NCBI GenBank assembly: GCA_025201345.1
Contig: JAIXMG010000002.1
Coordinates: 372,001 to 436,000, forward strand
Length of the DNA: 64,000 nt
Source: Thamnidium elegans
Taxonomy: Eukaryota > Mucoromycota > Mucoromycetes > Mucorales > Mucoraceae
Direction of reading: 5' to 3'
Of the stretch, positions 44,164-54,200 are shown piece by piece. The position numbers were made by a program, and so were the translations under genes. Numbering within the stretch: position 1 is the first letter of the stretch; each line of letters starts with the position of its first letter. The notes under the pieces were generated by a model, which did not search any database, was not told the origin of the DNA, and worked only from the letters and a program-made list of their open reading frames with translations.

Positions 44164-45361
44164 TTAGGATGATGCCTCTTCTCTTCGTTTCATGATATCT
44201 TCTACTTGTTCACTTAAGGAATCAATATATTCTTGGTCTAGTTTCCAAAACCCATTTTGTTTTAACAACTCTCTTCGCTCTTCTCCAACCTATAAAACAA
44301 GTTAGCTTCCTTTTTTACCGAACTAAAAAAAATTATTGTATTACCTTGTGGTTAATATGAATAATATAAGGTTCAATTCCTTTTGAACCAGAAAGATTAT
44401 TCTCAAAGTAATTGATGCCGTTAGGAAAGTGCATCACATCTAACAAAACTGTCATTCCAGTTTTAACATGCAATTCCATTTGATCCATAGCTTTATTTAA
44501 AGCTTCTTGTTGAGTCAATCCCGGTTTCAACTCTTGAATTTGAACTGTATTTTCAAGCACACGTTTAGCGTCACCAGCATCTGTACGCATCATGATTAGC
44601 CCGGTATTGAATACATGCTGGTCCAAACTATCTTGTGTAGTGATAAGTTGCGTATCCCAGCGAATATGTAACAACGTTTGAAGGTACTCTCTTGTTCTAG
44701 CATGCAACATAATTTGGTTAACATCCAACAAGAACACATTATTAATATCTTTTACATAGGATAATCGTTGTAATACCCATGTTTTGATATGGGATAATCT
44801 TGGTAAATAGTTATCCAGCATATTATTTTCTGTACTTCTAAATAACTCTAAATCGCCTATGAACCAGTCATCAGGTACAAGCACAGCCTTATCTTCGTAG
44901 CCAGCTACGATTAAATGAAGATACAATTTAGTGTCGGTACAGAACACTATAAATGAATCTTCTCGTGCTTCTTTCAATAGTTCAATCCAGTTATATAACT
45001 CATTTCGCATGGCGTAACCAGCGATTGTAATTAAAATCCCGTCATCACGACGGTTAACTACAATTTTATCCAGGATATCAGGTTCCATAGGCGATAAGTC
45101 TTCAGGGATAAAGACAGGTACATTTTCTCCGTGAGGTACAAGTGTCAGGTTTTCGGTAGAAAATAGGCAATTGCAGCCATCCACTGTTGGGTACACTGAT
45201 GATGAATTACTAAAAAAATGTTGATCTTCAACAAAGTAATCTGCTGACGTTTTCTTTGGTGTAATGGTGTTCTTGTTTAGCTCGACATATGAAATTAAAA
45301 TGATTAACCCCATAAACCCTACAGATAATCCATATTTGAAATAGTTTGGTATTGGTAACAT
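44164..45361 (-). CDS. Type II membrane nucleotide-sugar transferase
   Basis: Exons 44345-45361 and 44164-44289 give 380 residues from ATG 45361 (an upstream in-frame extension is Phe/Lys-rich leader). A short cytoplasmic N-terminus is followed by one membrane anchor (YGLSVGFMGLIILISYVEL), a stem, then a lumenal domain resembling the nucleotide-diphospho-sugar transferase family (PF03407, GT77-like): GILITIAGYAMRNELYNWIE, SFIVFCTDTKLYLHL, VFLLDVNQIMLHAR, VFNTGLIMMR and a C-terminal EPYIIHINHKV. The DxD-like site would be in LLDVNQIM, which deviates from the usual D-x-D. The likely location is the Golgi and the likely role is glycan elongation; donor and acceptor are unknown. Divergent from the shugoshin-like gene with only 88 bp between starts. 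Confidence 0.7.
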
Positions 45362-45449
45362 ATTTTGTTTAAAAAGAAAAATAGAAAAAAAGAAGAAACA
45401 TGTCACAACCCCCCTTTTTTTTTTCTCTCTCTTTTAAAATAAAAAAATT

Positions 45450-45791
45450 ATGTGTGCGACAACAAACGAACAGTTAAAACATAAGGAACAGAATAACGAG
45501 ATTATACGACAAAATGTTAAACTTCATGAACGAATTAATGTTTTAGAAGGTATTATTGAAGTTTTACAGAGAGATAATATTAAACATCGTATAGAAAAAT
45601 CAAAGGCCATACAGAGACCAGTTCGAAAAAATAAACCTTCTAAAAAAAAGCCTCGTAAAAAAAAACCTATAGAGGAACCAAAAGACATTATTCATAGCAA
45701 AAGAAGTACCAAAGCAGTAAATTATGTTTTACCAAGTACAAAGTCTAAATTGAGAAAGGGGGATCCATTTACTTTTGGAAACGAAACATAA
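45450..45791 (+). CDS. SGO1: Minimal shugoshin-like protein
   Basis: A single-exon 113-residue protein. Residues 5-50 form a parallel coiled coil (HKEQNNEIIRQNVKLHERIN, VLEGIIEVLQRDN) like the N-terminal homodimer of shugoshins that binds PP2A-B'. A Lys/Pro-rich linker follows (RKNKPSKKKPRKKKP). The C-terminus KRSTKAVNYVLPSTKSKLRK matches the basic SGO motif (Shugoshin_C), which binds phosphorylated H2A at centromeres. Known shugoshins are several hundred residues long, so only the two conserved ends are kept here. Expected role: protection of centromeric cohesin. The stop is 2 bp from the stop of the convergent RasGEF gene. Identification rests on two short motifs. Confidence 0.7.
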   Translation: MCATTNEQLKHKEQNNEIIRQNVKLHERINVLEGIIEVLQRDNIKHRIEKSKAIQRPVRKNKPSKKKPRKKKPIEEPKDIIHSKRSTKAVNYVLPSTKSKLRKGDPFTFGNET

Positions 45792-45793
45792 AA

Positions 45794-48700
45794 TTACAAA
45801 TTTAATAATAAATCACAATGAAGATAGCAGTCTTGGACTTTAGCTAATCTACTTTCTAACCAGTCACCGATACTATCTAATTGTCCGTTATTAGTTACTG
45901 GGCTTGTATTATTTGAGGTAGGGAAAAACGGGTATTTTGTCAGGTCGTTAGCGAACCAGTAAGGTTCATGTGTCATCAACTTCATCTTTTCGACAAACTG
46001 ACGAATCGATCGAAATTTAGAGAAATTGATCAGTTCCGGGTGGTGTATAGAAAACGTAGAATTTTCATTATAAAATGTTTGATCTTTCAATACCACCGGT
46101 AAAAATGGCACGGATGGTGATTTGACTAATTGAATCTTTTGTCGATAATAACGCATATTCAAACTTACGTCCAGTAGCTTCTGTAAGCTAGCAAATGTAT
46201 TCATGTCTCGATTCGAAAGTGATTCCCAGACATCTTTTAATTTAGGTGCGCTTGATAATCCCATAGTAATAACCATACAAGTATGAAAATTATTTAGCTC
46301 CAAGCAAAGCTATCATATTTTTAGCTACTAGTTTTATCACTGTTCAATGTATATATTTTACCTTGGCTATTTCTATAAACTTTTTCAGTAAAGCTCTTTT
46401 GGGTTTGAAATAAGATATATTACATATTTCATGCACAACCCAATGACTCAACTACATAAAAATAACAACAATTTAACCTTTTTATATATAAATATCTTGA
46501 TTGATTCTAAACTTACCATGTTTGCTCTTTTTGTCATCAACTCGACGTAATCATAATCAAGTTCTCTCTTGATCTTTTGGTTATTTAATAAACCATGTGC
46601 TTGAATAGACTTAAACAAATAATAATCCGCCAAAGTAAGGTATCTTGCAATATCCTTTGATTCTAAAGACGCAAACGAAGTATACAAACCAGTTGTATTT
46701 GCATAGGAAACACATGGTGAGTCTGGCGGGGTCGATAACGACGTCAAGTTAAACAACCCATTTGAGGGACGTCTAGGACTATTAGTAAAATTTACAGGTG
46801 GGAGTGGTGGTGTGTGATTACTATTAACAAAAGGAAAATGAAAATTAAAATTTGAATGATTGTTATTTCCTTGAATTTGCGTCGAGTTAGCTAAAAGTCG
46901 AATAATCTGATGTTGTCCATCTGAAAATTGGGTGATTTGATATTTCAAGCTGGACCGTATCTTTTCTAGTTGTTGTTTGAATTGTATTCCAATTAAAAGA
47001 CTATCATAGTATAAAAACGCATTTAATCTCTTTTCAAGCTGTTCGTTGTATTTAAAGTCTTGAAAATAAAATAATATCCATCGTTCAATTACATTCAAAA
47101 CTCTTTTTAAGAAAATAAATAAGCTTTTTAAGTATATATAATTGGCGTGAAGGGGAAAAACTTACTTGGTTTGTATCGAAAACTGCCACTTTCTAAAGTA
47201 CTCATCTTCACCCGGTGATGGTTCTAGATGAAATCGATTGATTAGCAAGTTTAGCAAGTCCAAGGAAGAGATAAAATGAGCATGACTCATTAAATAAATG
47301 TCAACATATTCTTCATCTTGAGCTGTCTCATCTGCCAATCTCTCAAACAATTTGCCTTTCGTTCCCGCAATAGCTTGCAATCTACCTTCAATCATTTCAA
47401 AAAACAACACGATATTTCCCTTCTCTGTCACCTTGAGTAATTTATTGCTATCTGATTTCTTTAATTTCTTGGATGGGCTGGTTGCTGTACCTAACGATCT
47501 ACCTAACTTGGCCCGTTTGATAAGTTCGTCTTTTTTATTACTGGTGCTTCCTAATAACGCACTCCAGGTTGTACTTTCATCCAACGTCTTGGTAGACGAT
47601 CTTCTACTGTACGCACTGGCCTTCTTCTTGGCCCCTGCCGGTAACGGTGGGACTGCACTACCACTACTTTTGGGAGGTGTAGGCGGTAACGGCATACTAC
47701 TTGTGCGAGGCGGTATAGGAGGTCTCATCTGGCTCAAGTTAGCGTCCGCAGATTTGGGCGGAGGATACTTTGAATGTTTCTGAATATCGCTTGTTGTAAT
47801 TCTCATCTCAGTCGCAGAATTTCTTTTCAAGACAATACTATTGGTACGTTTTTCCTGTTTTTTATTGATATTACTGATACTGTGATCTTGCGGATCCATC
47901 AACTTTTTTTCGATGTTCATCCTGTCAGACAGACGATCTTTAGGAGGCGGAGTCGGTGGGCTGTCTACATGCATCGCATACTCATCTGACTTCTCGTCGC
48001 TTTGCGAACCATCGAGTGATATATGTACGTTTGCTAAGTTATCTGTCACGTCATCCAACGAAATAGAGTTTAAAGTGGATTGAGATGACGACGACGAAGA
48101 CGTAGATCTTGCTGAAAAATAAGACGAGTCTGGTGAGGCTGGTGCGTCCATAATCGTCAAGAAATTCTCAACTGTGGGTAAAGGAGGTAACGGAGAGTTG
48201 TTTCTAGCCATTGGCGTAGATGATAACAGATTCGGTGGTGCTAACGAAGAATGTGCTACCAGAGATCCGTTGCTACGTCTTTTACGGCTGTTTTTCTTTC
48301 GCACTGTTACAGAGCCTGGATGATATGTATCTTCTTCCATGGACGATATGGCCGAATCGTGAATATTGTAACCTTCTTCTTGATCTACAAGATGCAGATC
48401 TTCCTCGACAGACCAAAGGATATTGGTCTGCTTTGAGCTTGGTGATACTAAATAGTGTTGATTTATTTCGATTTTCTCGCTTGTTTTCATGTATTTGGTC
48501 GTACTCTCTGCAGAGGATGTAGAAGTGGAAGCAGAAGAAGAATAGGTGGATCCCTGCATCAAGCCTTCGACGTCTTTTGTTATCGACTATCAATAAAAAG
48601 GAGGGAGAGAGAGAGATATTCAATTACATGATTTATCTATTGTGACTATTTCTATTTACCTGTTTGTTCTTCGTATTACCGTTAAACAAGCTACCTAAAC

Positions 48701-50291
48701 TTTCTCTCTTTTTTTTCAAATCATCTTTTGGAACGAACTGAAATAGATCTTTAATTCCTCTAGTCGAAGACCGTTTTGAAGGCTGTTGACGTTTATTATT
48801 ACTATTTAGCACAAATCGAAGTGTGGTTGGTTTTGTTTGTAAAAGAGCGTTAGAATTACTGGAGCTAGTGGAATCGTTATCCCAGCAGTTATCGTCGCTG
48901 TTATCGGGATCTTCTTCTACTTCAGATATTATCTGACTAGCACGTTGATCGTAAAATGTACGTTTCTTTTTCGGTGGGTGATCGGTACTCGGTTCAATCG
49001 AATGACGGTTCGGTAATAAAGTCATTTGAAATGCAGGACGAGATTTAAGTGAATTGATACTTCGCATGAATTTTTTACCGACTACAAGAAAAAAAAAAAA
49101 AAGTAAGAAACAAGGAACAAGAAAAAAGACGATTCAAATACCTGTATCTGACTTTTCTCTACTAACGATAGAAAAAAATTAGTTGGTCTCTATATAGTTA
49201 TATATACTTGTTATTGTATATACCTGCTACTTGCATTTGAATTAAGACTATTATTACTATCGTACTGATGATGAGATAAAGTTTTTGTCATTAATTCATC
49301 TGCAGAATCTTTTCTTGTAAATGAACTAGGTTGCGAATGTCTTCTGGGGAAGGAACTGGACGGTGAAACTAAATAGAATGTTTATACATGTCAGTCAAAT
49401 AAGAACCCTTTTTATCTCCCTCATTCTAATCCCTTTTATATATATATATATATTATTATTATGCGCTCCCCTGATATATAATGGACCTGTATAGTATTTA
49501 TGATTGCAACGCAACTATAATTTATGTCTCTCTTTTTTTTTTCGCTCTTTTTTAACAAGAAAGAAAAAAGACCTCTTTTTTTTTTTACTCTCTCCTTTTT
49601 TCATACAGTGTTGTAAATATATTTACATGTACATATTTTAATAAAAAAAAAAAAGATGGAGATAATGATTACCTTTGTATGGGTGTAGCTGAAATTGTGC
49701 ATTACTCAATGGAGATAATGAAAAGGCTACTAAAGAGTCGACCAAAATATCCGTATGATGAATAATGGCTTCTTGAGCAGACTTTTTTAAAGGATTAATA
49801 CATATATTTATATATATATATATATATAAAAATATTTTTTACTTCTCTAATAGTTGATTGATTTAAATCTTGTTTTAATATTTGAATATGATACAATATA
49901 ACCTGCATCTCCTTTTTTATAATACTTTCAATGTTTTCATCCGATTTATTTAAACGTTTCTGCGTCGTTATAATTGCATGAATGATGGAAGAAAGTAACG
50001 TAGATGCACTAAGCACAGATATAATTTGAGATGACGCATCTAGTGGGTTGATGGAAAAAGTAGTCGATGTAATCGTAAGGATCGTATTAATCGATGACCC
50101 TACTGAAATCCATAACTGTCTTATCTAATTATGTTTCTATTAGATATTAATATACTCTCTATTTTTTATATAAATGTAGTGTAATATAGTACCTCTGCAC
50201 TTTGTTGGTATGCTGAAGAAAAAGTTGTTGTCGTTGTCGTAGGATCAACTAACTTTAATTTATTTAATATTACACGTGCAGTATCTTTCAT
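45794..50291 (-). CDS. Ras guanine-nucleotide exchange factor (Cdc25-like)
   Basis: Ten exons (50193-50291, 49843-50124, 49673-49781, 49224-49368, 49142-49161, 48660-49081, 47166-48586, 46517-47102, 46362-46451, 45794-46309) encode 1229 residues. The N-terminal third is helical, then comes a long disordered part rich in Ser, Pro and Lys with several PPLP-type motifs. The RasGEF_N module follows (GNIVLFFEMIEGRLQAIAGT, FISSLDLLNLLINRFHLEP), then an insert with Pro/Asn, and the catalytic Cdc25 domain: LDYDYVELMTKRANMLSHWV, KKFIEIAKLCLELNNFHTCM, ITMGLSSAPKLKDVWESL and INFSKFRSIRQFVEKM. Such proteins load GTP on Ras to drive cAMP/PKA or MAPK signalling. No SH3 domain is visible, unlike yeast Cdc25. 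Exon 5 is only 20 nt; it restores frame. Confidence 0.87.
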
Positions 50292-50360
50292 TACTTTAAT
50301 AAAAAAAAAAAAGAAGAAAGAAAGAAAAAGAAAAAATAAGGGAAAAAAAATATATTATGT

Positions 50361-50397
<37 letters not shown>

Positions 50398-51080
50398 TAC
50401 ATACATATACACACACACTTATAAACATCAATACATGATCAGGAATTTTTTCTTGTTTAAATAATTGAAAAAATAACCCCGAAACAAAAACAAAAAAAGA
50501 TCCCATTTTTACTACCGATTGTATTGTACCTTTTTTGTACACGTATGCATATATTACTTCTCAAGTACGGTTGCTAGGTAACTATAGCATATGTTAAACA
50601 ATAAAATGTCACTGTATTTTTTCTAAAAAACCCCCCCCCCGTCGTTTGTTGCTACAGAAGTCTTAATACTCCAGACAAAAAAAAAGGGGCTAAAAAAGAA
50701 AGAGGGGGAAACCAAATTGATTATGTTTAATGTTTGTAATTGTTAAGTATACCCCCTTAGTCTTACACCACTTAAAAAAAACTTACTTTTTATTGACATC
50801 ATTTCAATCCATCGTATCAATCTAAACATTTCTCTCAGCTTTGCAAATATATATATATAACGCATACCAAAAGAAAGGAGATTAATACATCAATTATCTT
50901 TTTTTTTTTCGATCTTGCCAAGATTTCTTTTAGATGTAGCTAGGTCATATAGTGTTTCCGCTGCCAATTTAAGGAATTAGTAAAAAAAAAAAAAAAAATA
51001 GAGAGCTTAAGAAAATAAATTTGCAGATGTTTATCATACCTTTTTTGGATAAAATGAAAATAAAATTATGAAACTAGTGT
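50292..51080. other. Intergenic spacer with microsatellite
   Basis: No gene. Holds a (CA)n microsatellite at about 50361-50400 followed by CATA repeats, a C-run (50631-50640) and A-runs. Probably the promoter region of the RasGEF gene. Confidence 0.55.
50360..50400. repeat. CA/CATA microsatellite
   Basis: About 16 uninterrupted CA units followed by CATACATACATA, in the upstream region of the RasGEF gene. Confidence 0.95.
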
Positions 51081-52122
51081 TCAGACGTGCTGAAGGGATA
51101 ACCACCTTCTATGCCGCGCTTTGTGTATTTTGACGAGTAAATACTTCTGGTCGTCCAATCCCAGCCCAGATCTGCGAAGCATTATATTTTGTGCAGCGAG
51201 GACATCACAATTCCAATATATATTACAATTGTTATAGATAAATCTGCCAAATAATGTTCTGTCTTCAACTTTATGATGTCGAAGGTTCTTCTTGTTACAA
51301 TTATGACATAACTATTGGAGAAGGATATTTAGATGTATTAATATTGGTTTACTTGTATTGAAGTAACTTACAGATGAAGTTCGAAATTCATTTATATCGA
51401 GAACGAATACCTCTCCAAGCTTCTCTTTTCTCTTAAGCTGTCGGTAGATGATTTTCAAAACCCCAACACGGTGACCTTTGTGCTTCACATGGCTTTTGCC
51501 CTTCATACTGTCACCGAAAATCATTAAGGGCATTCTCGTAATATCTCCTTCGTTAAAGTGGCTTTTGTGGTTTGTTCATCTAAATTATAAAGAATGTTAA
51601 TAAGATTGTTTTATATACTTAGAGTATAGTTATAGGATGTACTTTATTTGTATTGGTATGTTTGGAGTTGCTGGACTTCATTGATTTATGATCGTTTTTC
51701 TTTTCCGCCTATTGCGTTTACTTCTCTTTCTACGCTGAGGATTGCACATATTTTTTACCTCCATTTATCAGAATATTACAAGCTTCGTCCAGCTCACATT
51801 GCTTTCCATTGTAGTTTCGCCAGCTTATACGAGCTGTAAAAGTTGAGAAATTTATCAATTTTTTGATGTTTTCACCAACGAATAAGAATAACATGTTTGA
51901 ATAAAAGTATAAAAAGGAAAAGAAAGAAATAATTAATCCAAAGTATACCTTAAATGACGATAAATATATTTCTACTTTACCCGAATTATTCAAACCGTAC
52001 ATGCGGTGAAGCCGACCTGGCGAATCACCACTAGAAAGTACATATTTTCCAAATACTTTCCTCAAAAAAAAAAAGATCCTGGGGTGTGCTATAAGAATAA
52101 TCTGCAAATTTAAGCGGAACAA
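51081..52122 (-). pseudogene. Decayed TnpB/Fanzor-like RNA-guided nuclease gene
   Basis: The 3' half is open and spliced: exon about 51372-51575 (GDITRMPLMIFGDSMKGKSH, then IIYRQLKRKEKLGEVFVLDI and NEFRTSS) joins in frame through a GTAAGT...CAATAG intron to exon 51081-51311 (LCHNCNKKNLRHHKVEDRT, NCNNIYWNCDVLAAQNIMLR). This is the RuvC-II/zinc-ribbon/RuvC-III order of TnpB and Fanzor proteins: the TS-x-x-C-x-x-C motif, then the (W)N-x-D-x-x-A-A-x-N-I motif. One zinc-ribbon cysteine is replaced and the usual Arg before the RuvC-III Asp is Cys. The 5' half (LSSGDSPGRLHRMYGLNNSG, SYKLAKLQWKA, NPQRRKRSKRNRRKRK) lies in several frames with stops. No element ends were found. Likely an inactive relic. 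Confidence 0.65.
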
Positions 52123-52293
52123 CTGTCATGGAACTTGGTGTTACAAAAAAATGCATATTCGCAAAAAAGATAAACAGTCTCTCCGTGGCTTAGGCTTCGA
52201 TTCCTTTTTTAAAATCTGGATATTATTTTTTTTTAATTGTGTCCTTCTCCGCAACAAACACCTTCTCCCCCTTTTTTTTAACTATATACCGTA

Positions 52294-52417
52294 ATGCATA
52301 TTACTCGTTGTTATTTCTGTTCCGGACCTTGTTATCCTGGTCATGGTACCATGTTTGTTCGTAATGACAGCAAGGTAAACCTCGAAAAAAAAACAATATA
52401 TTTTTCTTTTTAGATCT

Positions 52418-52453
<36 letters not shown>

Positions 52454-52943
52454 CTATAGACTTTCCGTTTCTGTAGATCTAAATGTCACAAGAATTTCAA
52501 AATGAAGCGTAACCCTCGTAAGGTTCGTTGGACCAAGGCTTTCAGAAAGGCCAGTGGAAAGGAAATGGTTATTGTAAGTTTTTTTTTATTTGGGGATCTT
52601 TTTTTTTTTCCTTTTTTTAGTGGGGATCTAATGTTTTTATATATATATATATATATAGGATTCTACCTTTGAATTTGAGAAGCGTCGTAACGTTCCTGTC
52701 CGTTATGATCGTAACATGATGGCCACTACCATCAAGGCCATGAAGCGTGTCCAAGAGATTCGTTCCAAGCGTGAACGTGCTTTCTACAAGAACCGTATGT
52801 CTGGCAACAAGGCCTTGGAGAAGGAAGACGATATCCGTGTCGTCAACCAAAACATCGAATTAGCTCCTCTTGAAGCCAAGAAGAGAGTTCAAGCCATGAA
52901 GGCTGAAAAGGAAAAGGCTGAAAACATGGCAATGGAAGATTAA
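52294..52943 (+). CDS. RLP24: Ribosome biogenesis factor Rlp24
   Basis: Exons 52294-52374, 52460-52573 and 52659-52943 give 159 residues. Rlp24 occupies the eL24 site on pre-60S particles and is released in the cytoplasm by the AAA ATPase Drg1, after which eL24 takes its place. The N-terminal zinc ribbon is complete ([40 protein letters not shown]), followed by [15 protein letters not shown], the stretch [16 protein letters not shown] and a long charged helix ending in MAMED. The C-terminal extension and the [14 protein letters not shown] text distinguish Rlp24 from ribosomal eL24. Codon use is biased, fitting high expression. The first intron holds a T-run of about 35 nt. Confidence 0.95.
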
Positions 52944-53564
52944 ATCATCACACGCCACTCATAACTCCTCATATCAAAAAAATTTTTTTGCCCTCCCCCC
53001 CCCCTCCTCCTTCTTTCTATTGTTTTTGCTTTTTTGTATATCAAAGGGATTTTTTTATTTAATTTTTTTTTGTTTATGTAGTATAATAAAAAAGAAAAAA
53101 CTAGATTATTTAAATACTATTTCTGTCAGGTTTTATTACATAAGGATATATGTCACAGGTATCTGCAATGTGCGTTAAATATTTTTTTCTTGACACTTGG
53201 GTAAAAGATTTACAAAGTATGCGGCATAAAAGGGAATGATTGTAATCAGTTGAAAAGATCCAAACTGCGAATTTCCCCCCCCCCCCTTGGGATCCACATA
53301 GAATCGCATAAAAACAAGTGTTACCATGGAAATTACAAAACTGAAATACGATCACTGGCATTTTAACAATAAAACGGGCTGCCCTAAAACATGATAGTGC
53401 AAGCGTTTCCCAGACATGTATGTTAATGATTTTCCTGGCATACACTTGCAGTCTGTGTGTGTGCCTATATTTAAAATTACGCCAGATAAATTGGGAGGCG
53501 AGTTTTTTTTTTGTAATTATTTGACGTGTTTTTCCAAAATAACCGCGTTTTTTTTTTTTTCAAC
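52944..53564. other. Intergenic spacer
   Basis: No supportable gene. C-runs at 52997-53005 and 53275-53286, T-rich tail before the next start. A 111-codon open frame on the minus strand (53110-53445) has no recognisable domain. Confidence 0.5.
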
Positions 53565-53942
53565 ATGGCAACAGCGTTCGAATTATTAGTGCAAGACATT
53601 CAGACCAGACTTAACGCTGTATTTTTGCGAAAAACAGATCGTAACCCGGGAAGACATGCCATTGCTGAAGCGACAAAGATACCGTGGTAATAATAATAAT
53701 AAAAAACCAATGTTGTTTCTAGATCTATCACTGACACCTCCTTTTGTAGGTCTTGGATTGCAGTGAATACAGCTTCTATACTTTCAGAATATCCAACTGG
53801 TTTAACAAAAGTTGTGTTATTATCTATTTTAGAACTAAACGTATGTGATCACCCTTTATTTTTTCTTTATGGAAAAATTAACCTTATATTGTAGTGGGAA
53901 AGAACATTTTTAAAGCGATATAAAGGATTTGATAAAAGTAAA

Positions 53943-53973
<31 letters not shown>

Positions 53974-54165
53974 ACAAACAACTGACGTAATAAATAGATT
54001 TCAGTACGATTCAAACAGTTTACGACTCTACAAATTCAGAAACGTTCTTACTAGAGATTTCAGCTAAAAGATGGGAGTCGATTCAAGGCACCAATATTTA
54101 TATCCTTTATATATAGACATGTTGTATTAACCTTTCTCCTATTTTATTTCTGTAATCAACTCCTT

Positions 54166-54200
<35 letters not shown>

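Noticed and set aside
47352..47783. 143-codon open frame antisense to the RasGEF gene
   Set aside because: It mirrors the Ser/Pro-rich coding sequence of exon 7 and has no independent signals.
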